NCBI GenBank assembly: GCA_022560025.1
Contig: JAFISE010000109.1
Location: 1 to 64,000 of the forward strand
Source of the DNA: Stagonosporopsis chrysanthemi
Lineage: Eukaryota > Ascomycota > Dothideomycetes > Pleosporales > Didymellaceae
Length of the DNA stretch: 64,000 bases
Direction: 5' to 3'
A model generated the notes under the pieces. The model was given only the letters and a program-made list of their open reading frames with translations, had not been told where the DNA came from and made no database searches. A program made the position numbers and the translations under genes. Of the stretch, positions 1 to 9,627 are shown in pieces (positions within the stretch are counted from its first letter, which is position 1; every line of letters begins with the position of its first letter).

Positions 1-1428
1 ATGAGCGACGAGTTCCATCGTGCCCCAAGCTGTGATGAGAATACAGCTATTGCCAGCGTTGAGAGTTCGACGATCAGGATTATCGCTCGTCCTCTTCCAG
101 CCCTTCCATGCCTCTGTGTTGATCACGTGTGTGTTGGATCCAGGGTCAACAATCCATCTGTCAAGTAGGTTGGTCTGCGTGGTGTCATCAACAGCCATAG
201 TCGTGAGAGCTCCCGCAGGCTCAGTGAGAGCGTCAATTGCGATAGCTCCGTCGTCGTCATGACCGTCGTGGCTGTCGTGGCCGTCTTGGCCGTCGTGGAC
301 AGGCTTGAGCAATGGACCAGTCGATATCACAAACGTGTCAGTGTTGACAGGTGGTTCGCCGTCATCGACGTGTAATAATCCAGCGTTCTGAGGCTGGCGG
401 GCTGCCCACTTCCCTAGGGCAGTCTTGATGCGTGCGTTGATTTTAGAGTCCTTCCTCGCTTCCTTAACCTTGCGTACAGCCTCAGCTGCAGGCTGATAGG
501 TCTTTGGACGTGCTGGGTGGCGTGGGTTCAGGATAAAACAGTCAGTATACCAATGCTGCTTCCCACATACGCAGGTAGGTATTGGTCGTGCACCGTCACG
601 GTGAACGCGACCAGTTGATTGAGTCTCAGTTGGCTTCGTGATTCCGAGCTCAGCAGCAGAGACTGCCAGGCCTGCAGAGTGAGGCTTCGTGCGGCGTAGG
701 TATGTGGTCATCTCGGCGACGTACGTCTCCAGAGATGAGATCTCAGTGGTGGTGCCCCGCGCTTCGTGCTTGAAGATCTCGCGCAGGCAGGACGTGGCGT
801 ACTCTTGATCAAGTGCTTTGCAGGCGATTAGAAAGTCTTCTTGTGGTCGATTGCCGTCAGTCTCTGGCAGGCTGACAGCCTTGCCTTGAGCTGTGATGTA
901 TGTCCAGTCAGCTAGCCATTGCTCGACCTTCTTCGCAGCTCGTGGAGCAGTCTTGAGAGTGTTGTATTTGTCGGCAAGCTCGCGGCGGCGAGTCGCGTCT
1001 GTTGGGCAAAGGAACTTCTTGAGAGCGACCAGTCGGTCGTAGGGTGTCTCGTGATCCTTGATTAGGTGTATGTGGCGTACAGCAATCGTTTTGCTGATGT
1101 CCGTGTTCAGATCAGCTAAGGCTTTCTTCTGGGTGCGGTACTCAGAGCGGCGGCGCTCCCATCGATCGTATTCCCATCGGTAAGATTCTCGATCGTCTGC
1201 AGTCAGGTCAGAGAGCCTGATAGCTCCAGCCTTGTAGTCGATAAGTTGAGGCTCAGCAGCCTCCGTCAGCTCAGGGAGAAGCTCCCTAGCTACGTCAGGA
1301 TTGATGTATTGCCAGAGACCGTGGTGATTGGCAACGTCTCGGCGAATGAACAACCAGGTAAACCAGTCGTCAGGTGTGTTTAGTATGACTGTGACGCGCG
1401 TCACAGCGGGATCAGACTCAGTAGCCAT
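1..1428 (-). CDS. Copia gag-protease polyprotein (N-terminal part, runs off edge)
   Basis: An open frame of 476 codons from ATG at 1428 to base 1, continuing beyond the window. The N-terminal ~280 residues are a helical gag region rich in charged residues. A compact zinc knuckle follows (C286-x-C288-x3-H292-x4-C297), one residue shorter than the usual CX2CX4HX4C. Next is a Gly/Asp/His-rich linker (DGQDGHDSHDGHDDDG) and then the retropepsin-like active site WIVDPGSNTHV with the catalytic Asp at 428. DPG in place of the usual DSG/DTG is, to my recollection, common in fungal copia proteases. This is the gag-PR end of a single gag-pol frame that packages and processes the element's particle. The start is the first ATG after the leader. 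No disabling mutation is visible. Confidence 0.88.
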   Translation of the reverse strand, partial: MATESDPAVTRVTVILNTPDDWFTWLFIRRDVANHHGLWQYINPDVARELLPELTEAAEPQLIDYKAGAIRLSDLTADDRESYRWEYDRWERRRSEYRTQKKALADLNTDISKTIAVRHIHLIKDHETPYDRLVALKKFLCPTDATRRRELADKYNTLKTAPRAAKKVEQWLADWTYITAQGKAVSLPETDGNRPQEDFLIACKALDQEYATSCLREIFKHEARGTTTEISSLETYVAEMTTYLRRTKPHSAGLAVSAAELGITKPTETQSTGRVHRDGARPIPTCVCGKQHWYTDCFILNPRHPARPKTYQPAAEAVRKVKEARKDSKINARIKTALGKWAARQPQNAGLLHVDDGEPPVNTDTFVISTGPLLKPVHDGQDGHDSHDGHDDDGAIAIDALTEPAGALTTMAVDDTTQTNLLDRWIVDPGSNTHVINTEAWKGWKRTSDNPDRRTLNAGNSCILITAWGTMELVAH

Positions 1429-1579
1429 AGTAGAGGCTGTATTCGTGTTTGAATGCGGTAACAGGTGCGTTGTGGTGGACGCAGTAACAGGTGCGTTGTG
1501 GTGGACGCAGTATAGCAACGTGCGACTCAAACAGAGTGACGATTGCAGCAGCAGGTGAGAACAATCCTAGGTTGCAGCC

Positions 1580-1590
1580 GGGCTCATAAC
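1580..1590 (-). other. Primer-binding site, half-tRNA-iMet type
   Basis: Directly next to the LTR, the element strand reads GTTATGAGCCC, the complement of GGGCTCATAAC, which is the anticodon stem-loop of initiator tRNA-Met (CAT anticodon). Copia-type elements are known to prime from a 5' half fragment of tRNA-iMet that ends in the anticodon loop, and the exact abutment to the LTR fits that. Confidence 0.8.
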
Positions 1591-1776
1591 TGTCGCAGTG
1601 AGTGCAAGCAGTGCGGGAAGATTTGAGGATTGAACTGAGGTTGTATTGTGCGAAGCTACGAACAGTATGTATACATGGGTAGCTGTAAACAACGCTAGTG
1701 CAGGATAGGGAGCTGCATCTCAACAAAAGTGAGGCGCAGGTTGCCCATGAGGCAAGGGAGGCTCCAAATCGTGACA
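1591..1776 (-). repeat. 5' LTR of the copia element (subfamily A)
   Basis: 186 bp, beginning TGTCACGATT and ending CTGCGACA in element orientation, with the terminal TG...CA dinucleotides of LTRs. Its first ~70 bp match only the solo LTR at 19710-19895; the last ~115 bp (from ctgcactagcg onward) match all six LTRs in the window. This is the only LTR here attached to internal element sequence. Confidence 0.92.
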
Positions 1777-2118
1777 GAATCCGACATAGTTGATTTATTA
1801 CGTGATGGGTCTATTATAAGATACGTCCGAGTATATGCTCCGGTAGACGATAAATCAGCTAGATCTTGATTTTGTTCTTTAGATCATCGGCTCAGCCTGC
1901 TGTTACAGTATCTTTGCCGTCCTGTTTCTCAAGTGTTGAAGAAACGGCCATTCAAAGTAGAAAGCTCTAATATAGAGCTGACTCACAAGCGAATTGTAAT
2001 AAACTTAGCACTGCTATCCTTGGAGAAGGTAGTAAGCACTCTAGCCATCATCGCGAATGTCAATTTCATAAGAATAGTAAAACCCGTCAGATTGTGCATC
2101 TAATCGTGCACTCAGACT
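1777..2118. other. Spacer between copia LTR and GH17 gene
   Basis: AT-richer, with short runs of stops in all frames. It presumably holds the GH17 promoter; no clear motif is recognised. Confidence 0.4.
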
Positions 2119-3132
2119 ATGTTCATGCAGAAAATCGTGCTGTTGCTCTCTGTTTGTACCGCAGTCACACTGGGAGAACACACTTTCGGCTTCAACTATG
2201 GTTCACATTGGAGCAACGGCACTACAAAGACAACGAACGACTTCCGGCAACAATTCGACCGCGCAATAGCTGTGCGAGGCTCGTCAGCCCATGCTAGGCT
2301 CTTTACTTCCGTGCAACATGGAACCGACGATGACGTAATTGCTGCTTTTCAACCCGCTATCGAGACGAAGACCAAGCTTCTGTTAGGGATGTGGCCTCGG
2401 AACAAGAACATAGAGCATGAGCTTGCGGCGTTGAACAAGGCTCTTGAGATTTACGGTCAAGACTTGATCAATCTCATAGAAGGCATCTCCGTTGGCAACG
2501 AAGACATTTTCCGAATGAACGAGGGCGAATGCGAGCCGGACTGTGCGGATTCTACTACAGTCAAGCGGTGGGTTGATACCGTTCGCTACAACTTGACCAG
2601 CGGTTCATTTGCCCCTGGCACGAGCAGCATCAAGATCGGCCATGTTGATACCGTTAACGCATGGAGTATAGAAGGCATAGAAGATTTAGTCGAAAGCTGC
2701 GATTTCATTGGCGTGACCATTTATCCTTTCTGGGGAGGCGTCGCTGTTCGAGACAGCGCTCAGAGTGTATCTTCTCTGCTGCAGCGGGCACAGCTCGTTG
2801 CTGGCTCAAAACCTGTTCATGTCGCTGAGACTGGCTGGCCATGGGCCGGAGAGATTTTAGGGAACGCGATACCGAGTCTGGAAAGTGCTGAGCAGTATTG
2901 GAATACAATTGCTTGCAACCTTCCAGCCTCAGGCAAAGGGTATGGTGAGGGCCATGATACCTGGTGGTTTCAACTTGAAGACGACTCGCACGACAATGTT
3001 CAGTGGGGTGTGCTAGACTCTTCAACTGGGCGGCCTCGGTACGACCTCGCTTGTGCTGGGGATGATCGGCGCCACCCAGATGGGGAGCATGAGTTTACAG
3101 ACACTGACACTGTGCTCTCTAACTGCTCGTGA
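2119..3132 (+). CDS. GH17 family beta-1,3-glucanase / glucanosyltransferase, secreted
   Basis: A 337-aa, single-exon protein with a signal peptide (MFMQKIVLLLSVCTAVTLG) followed by a TIM-barrel GH17 domain. The acid/base glutamate is E128 in EGISVGNEDI and the nucleophile is E237 in VHVAETGWPW. The aromatic strand WWFQLEDDS and the C-terminal WGVLDSSTGRPRYDL are typical of the Bgl2/Scw branch. Family members cleave or transfer beta-1,3-glucan in the cell wall during growth. Its length is typical. No GPI-anchor signal is obvious: the C-terminus is acidic (HEFTDTDTVLSNCS), so the enzyme is probably soluble or wall-trapped. The start is the first in-frame ATG and gives a clean signal peptide. 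A chitinase gene lies 2.4 kb away, so wall-remodelling enzymes flank the PRM1 relic. Confidence 0.92.
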   Translation: MFMQKIVLLLSVCTAVTLGEHTFGFNYGSHWSNGTTKTTNDFRQQFDRAIAVRGSSAHARLFTSVQHGTDDDVIAAFQPAIETKTKLLLGMWPRNKNIEHELAALNKALEIYGQDLINLIEGISVGNEDIFRMNEGECEPDCADSTTVKRWVDTVRYNLTSGSFAPGTSSIKIGHVDTVNAWSIEGIEDLVESCDFIGVTIYPFWGGVAVRDSAQSVSSLLQRAQLVAGSKPVHVAETGWPWAGEILGNAIPSLESAEQYWNTIACNLPASGKGYGEGHDTWWFQLEDDSHDNVQWGVLDSSTGRPRYDLACAGDDRRHPDGEHEFTDTDTVLSNCS

Positions 3133-4036
3133 CCACCTGTGTCAAGGCTGTTATGGTCATAGGAATTCCATCTTGTGCGTGTTAACAAGACGCAGGAGGG
3201 CCACATTTTAGCAAGTATTATAGAACAAGTTTCCAAAACACAGTGCACATATCTCCACCAGCAGCCAGGATTGGTTGAGGCGGTGAAAACAGAGATTGGA
3301 TGACGAGCGAGATGATCAAAAAGTAACTACAAGCAGATCCACTGTGCTGATATAATCACACGCCGTAAGCAAATGCGTTGTATAGTCAGGCCCATCACTA
3401 GCGCCACTTATAGCAGTGTTAGCACAAACCACAAACCTCTCTGCAATAAGATAGCATTACTAACGTCCTCTGCCCTTACGCGAGAAACGCCCCTCACCGA
3501 GATGGATCCATCGTTCACGCATCTCAATCATCCCCAGGCGCATCTAGACATCTGCAAAGGGCGCCATCCTCTTCTCCAGCCTTTTGTCTTTCGGGTCCTA
3601 TATGGCGTCAGGAAAATCACGACAGTTGTAGTCGTAACAGCTTCCATTTCGCGCCCAGCTTCGTAAACTATTTTGCCTTCAGACTTTGCTCTGTTGCCAC
3701 CCTTTACTTTCTTTTTAGGTCTGTAATGCTACAACAGTAGGCCTAGCCTATATGCACAACGCCCCAGGTTGTGAAGATGATTAGGCGTTGATAGTGTGGT
3801 CTCTGAGGCTATCTTTGTGTTGACAGTACCTGCCCTTGGCGCTGTGCATTTTGGCAGTTGGTTGCAGCGTGCTTATGTAGTGGCAAAAAGCTCAGCAAAG
3901 CTAACAGTATTGTATTTAACGCCATGCTCAATTGGCATAGAAGGTGACGACTTTCTAGAAGCTTCACTGCACCAGCTACACAATGTCCATTGTACAGCCC
4001 AACAGATAACGCTAATCTGGAAAGAGATGGCGCTAT
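3133..4036. other. Intergenic, no gene recognised
   Basis: Short open frames exist on both strands but lack family motifs or a persuasive splice model. It lies between the converging GH17 gene and the PRM1 relic. Confidence 0.4.
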
Positions 4037-5245
4037 TCAGCCATCGAACACAGCCGCGCCTTCTTGAAAGGACGCCATTTTCAGACCCAGTAAGCACCTG
4101 ATCAGTTCCTGGACAAGATCGCGCAGAACAGTTCCGCCGAGAGTGCTATTGAGCTTCTTATTCGTCTATTCCACGAAAGCGTCGAGTGTGTTGTCGACTG
4201 CTACCATGGTCGTATTGACGAAGCCGATGACGCCGTCGTTGATCTGCTCGTTGAGCTTGCGAACTGTGTCGGTCGCGCCCTCCGACCATGCCAACGACGT
4301 TTGCGCCAAGGATTCGATCGTACCCTCGGCAAAGTTGGTGGCCTGGTGTGTGATTTTCGGTTCTGCGCCCTCGATGACCTTTACGAGCGCAAATTGCAGG
4401 ACGTAGGTGTTAGTTTCCAGCAGCATCCATCTCATGTTTGTTAGGAGTGTTGTTTGCCTGCCTCACTGGACGCAGGCAAGCTTCCTTGTTCTCATGCCTA
4501 CAGATAGGCAGCTCATGTTCGTAGATAGACTCATTCCAATTCATCTCATCTTCTCTCCTGCTCTGTTCCAAGAGTAGGCCAACAGCCCGGCCGTGCCCAA
4601 CGACAACACAAACAGCATGGGAATCGTTGTCACGTACGCGAAGAACCGCAGCAGCGCGCGGTTAAGTTCGAGTGAGTGGCGGGAGAGGCATGCGGTGATC
4701 AGCTGCTTGAAGCGGTCGATGTTCACCCAGCTCATAATAATGCAAATCATGATGATGCAAGGAAGCATCGCGAGCGCAATCAAAACAGAGAGAGCAAACA
4801 TGCGCGCCTGCACCGTGATAAGAAATAAGTCATCAAAGAAGTTGTTGATGGAGCCGTCATCGGAGCACAACTTGAGCTGCTGCCTCTGTGGAACGGGGAG
4901 GAGGCTACGGTCGAAGCGAAGTGCACCCATGGCCTGAATGTCTCTCCTTACTTCCGCAAAGGGCGTTGTGATCAAGTCGTCGACGAAGTCTTGCGCTGCT
5001 TCGAATGTCGGCACATCGTCGTCCAGTTTTCCAACACTGTGCTGCAACTCGGATCTCAGCTCGAGCGACCTCAGCATGTTGATTTGGTCCGTGAAGTCAG
5101 TGTTTGGCAGCGTCCAGTTGCTAGCAAGAGGCACGTCGTCATTCATCTTCTGCAGGCTCCCGAGGCTCTTGCGGAGCGTCATGCTCAATTCAAACAGGCT
5201 GTCTGTGATCTCCTCGATGCTGCCGTAGTGGCTGGAAAGGTTCAA
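4037..5245 (-). pseudogene. PRM1-like plasma-membrane fusion protein, 3' half, broken
   Basis: Similar to the C-terminal half of PRM1, the multispanning fungal protein that promotes plasma-membrane fusion during mating. In order: an ectodomain segment ending ITTPFAEVRRDI, the conserved block FDRSLLPVPQRQQLKLCSD with NNFFDDL, a membrane segment (ALSVLIALAMLPCIIMICII), a second (FAYVTTIPMLFVLSLGTAGLLAYSW), then, after an unresolved intron between about 4541 and 4435, the second ectodomain ending NTTMVAVDNTLDAFVE. The frame is then cut by an in-frame TAG at 4163-4165, after which family-like sequence continues in the same frame (STLGGTVLRDLVQELIRCLL) to a TGA at 4037-4039. The N-terminal half is absent: a stop lies just upstream of 5245 and the sequence changes to repeats. 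The final membrane segment of the family is also missing. Confidence 0.78.
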
Positions 5246-5261
5246 GCGTCATTGTAAAATT

Positions 5262-5476
5262 TCACGGCTAGTAATCCACCACGGCTAGTAGTACACCACG
5301 GCTAGTAACTATTAACGTCCGTCCCTGTGAATCGAGAATCCCTGTGGGCCGAGAATGGCCAATAAGAGCGCGAGGATCGCACATCTTCCAGCTCAGTGCT
5401 CTGTCTCATTGGCCATTCTCGGCCCACAGGGATTCTCGATTCACAGGGACGGACGTTACACCACGGATAGTATTAC
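5262..5476. repeat. Short tandem repeat, ~17-21 bp unit, split by a MITE
   Basis: Imperfect units around cacggctagta: cacggctagtaatccac, cacggctagtagtacac and cacggctagtaactat before the MITE, then cacggatagtattacac after it. It sits exactly where the PRM1 similarity ends. Confidence 0.7.
5315..5456. mobile_element. 142-bp TA-flanked MITE, copy 1
   Basis: It starts ACGTCCGTCCCTGTG and ends CACAGGGACGGACGT. The terminal inverted repeats are 49 bp and perfectly complementary in this copy, with a 44-bp centre. It is flanked by TA on both sides (5313-5314 and 5457-5458), the target duplication of Tc1/mariner-class elements. It has no coding capacity. It is inserted inside a small tandem repeat. 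It differs from the copy at 26639 at only two positions. Confidence 0.93.
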
Positions 5477-5529
5477 ACCGGGCACAACAAGGTATCCTCT
5501 CCATCGCCTGTGGCCAATACTCGAAGCGC

Positions 5530-7226
5530 TTACTCATTTGGCATGCCGCCTCTCATGTTGTCGTACTTGGACGTAGGGTAGCTCAGCAGGTTCTCGCTTT
5601 GCTCGAGCGCACCGCCGGCCTCTACTATGGTGTCCACAAACTGTAGTTGCGCTTAGTATACGGCTAACGGACATCAGAACCGGACAAGGGGACGATTTTA
5701 GGTCCGGAGCAGGAGGAAGAGGCTGGGTGGGTCGAAACAGAGGGGCTGAGAGGGATTGCAAGCAATAGAACTCGAATGCACGGGGACTTACAGCCGAGAT
5801 GAGAGACTTGCTCCCCTGTTCATCGCCACTTACCTCCCACCACATAGCACCGCCCAGCTTCTGCGACATGATTTGCCTGGCTTTAAGGCTGACAACAGCT
5901 GGCGTGTCGTAGCTGATCATCAGCCGCTGGACGATATCATAGCCCCAAGCTGCCATTGCTGCGTCGTCATGCTGTGTTACTATGTCCATTTGGGACAAGT
6001 TCTTGTAATCATACACACCAGCCTCCCAGGTGCCCGGCCCTGTGCCTGAAAACATCGTGCCAGGCCCGTCCGTATTGGCGAAGGAGCGGCCGTAGAGGGG
6101 CATACCTACGACGATCTTGTTCGCTGCAATCCCTGCGTGGATGTAGTCCGCAACAGCCTGCTCTGTAGTGGCGGGTGTACTGTCTGGACTGGCTGATGAT
6201 TTGCTCCAGGCGGCGCTGTGGCCAGCTAGATGACTCCACGGTCCTGTGTAGTCGTAGGCCCTGCTCTCTTACGTCAGTCGTGCAAAGTATTACATATGGC
6301 GTCACAACTTGCATCAAGTTCCAGAAATCCACATGCTGATCCATAGCAGCCAGCTGCATCTTGCTGTAGAATGTCTGGCCTGGGCTCATCAGCGGTAGCA
6401 CCTCCGGCTACACGGGCAATGCTTACCTGCTGGAGATGCAACGGTCAACAGCAGCCGTCCGCCAGGGATATGTTGCCTGGCATGCTCGTCAAGTTGCTAG
6501 CTAGTTCAGCAACAGCAACAATTCCAGGACGGGCACGCGTACCTTGCGGGTCTCGGCAAGCAAAGAGACCAGGTCACCGGCTTGTGTCTGATCTGGAGTC
6601 GCTTCAGCATCACATCCTGCCTTGCAGACGTGCGCTGACAAACCTTGGGGATATTCCCAGTCGATATCCAAGCCTGATTTGGGTGTCAGCTCTGCACAGA
6701 ACTTCTTTAGTGCTACTGAATCAGACTCACCATCGAAACCAAGATCCTCCAAGAGCCTCACGGCGCTGGCTGCGAATTTGGATCGACCTGCCGCGGTGGA
6801 AGCCGGCTGGGCAAAGTGAGTGGAGTATGTCGCTCCTCCGATGGAAAGCAGTATCTTCAATCCGCGATGCCGCTTCTTCTGCAGGAATAACTGCTCAACA
6901 CATCCATGCACGTCGTTGGCAGCCTCACCGATGTCTGCAAATTCATCTGAGAGATACACCTCACCTGTTTCTGGTCTGATGTTCGCGAAGGCGTAGTTCA
7001 CGTGCGTCAGCGCGGTCGCATTTACGTCCTGCGGATGGAATTTGCGCCCGTAAATGGCCTGGCCAAAGTCAGCATCTAGATGGGAAGCTTCCCGTTCACG
7101 TAGTACCCAATTAGGAAAGTAAGCTACACTTCTGTAGCCGTCCGCTGCACCCGTCATGATGGAGCGATCTGCAACGGCTGGAACAGCGGTACCAGCAACG
7201 ATAGTCAATAGTAGCGGCAGGAGCAT
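5530..7226 (-). CDS. GH18 (fungal class V) chitinase, secreted, six exons
   Basis: Model of 447 aa: exons 7226-6731, 6673-6543, 6496-6427, 6379-6313, 6260-5792 and 5640-5530. The introns are 57, 46, 47, 52 and 151 bp, and all phases close. There is a signal peptide (MLLPLLLTIVAGTAVPAVA). The GH18 barrel includes SIGG at the third strand and the catalytic DxxDxDxE as FDGLDIDWE, with the proton donor E172; the first intron falls inside this motif. Downstream are LLLTVASPAG, FWNLMAYDYTGPW, MPLYGRSF, GAMWWEVSGD and the family C-terminus NLLSYPTSKYDNMRGGMPNE. It hydrolyses chitin outside the cell. Intron 4 (6312-6261) uses a GC-AG pair (donor GCAAGT); with a GT donor the frame does not join. Intron 5 has a textbook TACTAAGC branch site. 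No chitin-binding module is visible. Confidence 0.9.
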
Positions 7227-9627
7227 TCTGAAGGTACCATCCGATCACTGGCGCTGCCGGGATACGGAGGCAATTATTCAAGATGTGTGTGCTAAGCAGT
7301 ACTCTTGAGATGATGTCAATCTAAGCAATAGGGCCGAGCTGTAGTCAACGCGCGTGTGGTGCATCTCTCCTTGCTCGCATGTTTAGCGGTGGGTGAGAAG
7401 GAGACAGAAACCACGCACGCCATACTTACAGGACTAGAAGCATTCAATTGAGCTACATACCGAAGACTTCTTCAACTGAAAATCAAGCGTCCGAGTACTC
7501 AAAGGTGCGTTTCCACGTCCACACTCATTCTCCCTTTCTAATCGTAAGCAGGTTCTTATCCATTCGCTGTTCTCAATCGTAATGTGGGCTGCAAAACACA
7601 GGTTAGTCGTCATCAGGACACAAATAAGCAGGTGAGGATGCAACAGACAGCTTCTTTGCTGCCCTTCTGACTGTTGCTAGTCGTCGAACACGGAGGAGAA
7701 GCTGTTCGGTTGAATCAGCCAAGGCACGTAGGAGACGGAATATGTCACGGTTGAGGGCATCTCCTGCCTTACTTACAGTTGCACCTCACCTCTGGCGAGA
7801 CGAGGCTGCCTCTCCTGCACTAGCGCTGTTGACAGCTACCCACATATACATACTGTTCGTAGCTTCACCCAATAGAACCTCAGTTCAATCCTCAAATCTT
7901 CCTGCACTGCTTGCACTCACTGCGACAGAATAGCACTCGGAAACGTGCTGCTCGCACGCGACTGTGGAATGACTCAGATCCGCGTAGCAGGTTCCGATTC
8001 GATCGAGAAAAGAAACGGATAATTCTAGCAGGGGCCTGAGTTACGCTGTCGTGAAGGCTAAGCAACACTGGTGTATGAGATGTGATCTTTTCTTAAACAT
8101 TAAAGGGCGATGCTGGAACGTGAATGAACCACCGCTTTCTGTTCGTAGCCATAAACTACTATGTTTCCCGAGATAGTTGCTGCACTAGTGCTGCTTCTTC
8201 TCATGCGCAACTTCCACAGTGGCGCCCACTTCACCTACATCGTGGGACTCTCTGTCACCGCAGGATTTTGTTACACTGCATTTGAAGGACACGTCTAGTT
8301 TATGGACACTTGGTGGGCCAGGGATCTTCTGAGGATGAGCAAGTACCTTTCGATCTAGAAAGCATGATAAGGATACAGATAGCAAGCTGGGTAGATGACG
8401 TGAAGCGGACATCACGCTACCAGCATTTCTCGACAGCACATAAGCCTTCATCAGTACAGCTGAACTGATTGATAGTGTCACAGGATCATGGCAACTTGGC
8501 AATTGTCTTCTGGTAGCCGAGGTCATCACCGTATCCCATCTAAGACGCACCTTACAAAACCGACCAGCTCGCTTTAGCAAAGTCTTCTCTGGAACGTCTC
8601 AATTCGCACAGAGAGGACTCGTTCATAGCGAGTATTCCAAATGGAGCGCAGCAACATCATTGATAAGACAGATAGAGGAGCTCAGATTTTTGAAAAATTG
8701 CTTCGTAGACCTGTCTGTTCTCACCAATGGAACGATCTGCATTATACCTAAGAATATTGCAAAGTCTTGGTAGATCGAATACCAGCGAAGCTGTCCATCG
8801 CTTTGGGCAGTTTCGTGCAACATTTTACCGAGCAGCTTGAAGCAACTAGAATTGGTAATTGTGTTCTTTCTGTCTCTTGCCGAAGCGCTGACAAGGCTCT
8901 GACTAGACGCTCTTTGCTGCGTGAGCAACCGTGAAGGCTGCAATCTGCGGCAACGTAAGTCTCAGTCTCCAGAAAGATTGGTGATACGCTCGCGATGTGA
9001 TAAGAGCATGTTGAGCACGATCGTAAGTCGATAGACCTCGACCCTCATCAAGATCCCGCATGGGTTAAGGTGCCTCGGCAACGGATCGTAACGCTTTAGC
9101 ACTGTAGCGCTGACAATCTAAACAATACCAGCGAATGGCGCTACGTTCAAGTCTTATTTGATTGCTGCATCGAGTACCGTGCATTTTTTCATATTCGTTG
9201 TTGAAATTGTTGGCTGGAATCATCATCGTGTAGCTCTGTCTGTTGTTCCTCGTTGCGAGCCGGTCCTTATACGGCATGGGAACAGAGCCTCTTACGGTGC
9301 CATGTTACGTAGCTTCTTTTTCTGCCTCGAGGATAGCAACAGGTCACATTCAAAGAACTCATGAATCGCCATGTCCGAGGAAGAGTGACCTGTTCATTCG
9401 TGGGTAGACTAAGAATCAAGGTGCGGCTGGCAGCCTCAAGGCTCAGTCAGCCGTGCGGCTGAGTTGTCTCAAGCTGTTGTGCATGACACATCATCCTGTC
9501 TACACTACTGACGTTCACATCTGATATACATTTGTTTGACTCATTGAGAACCCAATCCATTTGCGTAGAGTGAGTCCCTATAATAGTAAACGCATGTGCT
9601 GACCCACTGATCAGGTATTGTACCACG
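7227..9627. other. Gene-poor stretch containing one solo LTR
   Basis: Apart from the LTR at 7743-7927 I see no supportable gene. Minus-strand open frames at 8185-8580 and 8623-8943 lack ATG starts and family motifs. A 45-codon plus-strand frame at 8161 is hydrophobic but isolated. Confidence 0.4.
7743..7927 (+). repeat. Solo copia LTR (subfamily B), intergenic
   Basis: 185 bp from TGTCACGGTT to CTGCGACA, flanked by a perfect 5-bp target duplication GAATA (7738-7742 and 7928-7932). It lies 0.5 kb upstream of the chitinase start, oriented away from it. No internal element sequence remains, which implies LTR-LTR recombination after insertion. Confidence 0.93.

Larger units (their letters stand above)
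1..1776 (-). mobile_element. Ty1/copia LTR retrotransposon, 5' part
   Basis: Reading on the minus strand, the order is a 186-bp LTR (1776-1591), a primer-binding site directly abutting it, a leader of about 150 bp, and a gag-protease frame that stays open to the window edge. The rest of pol (integrase, reverse transcriptase, RNase H) and the 3' LTR lie outside. The outer flank 1777-1781 is gaatc, which should recur beyond the other LTR as the target duplication. No stop or frameshift is seen in the 476 visible codons, so this copy could be young. Five solo LTRs of the same family lie elsewhere in the window. Confidence 0.9.

Noticed and set aside
1418..1726. 102-codon minus-strand frame
   Set aside because: It is LTR sequence read into the copia leader; the real gag frame starts at 1428 in another phase.
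7434..7643. Possible small secreted cysteine-rich protein
   Set aside because: It begins without ATG; from the internal ATG the signal peptide would be too short.
8185..8943. Two minus-strand frames as one spliced gene
   Set aside because: No ATG in the right place, no convincing intron between them, Ser/Arg-rich composition.
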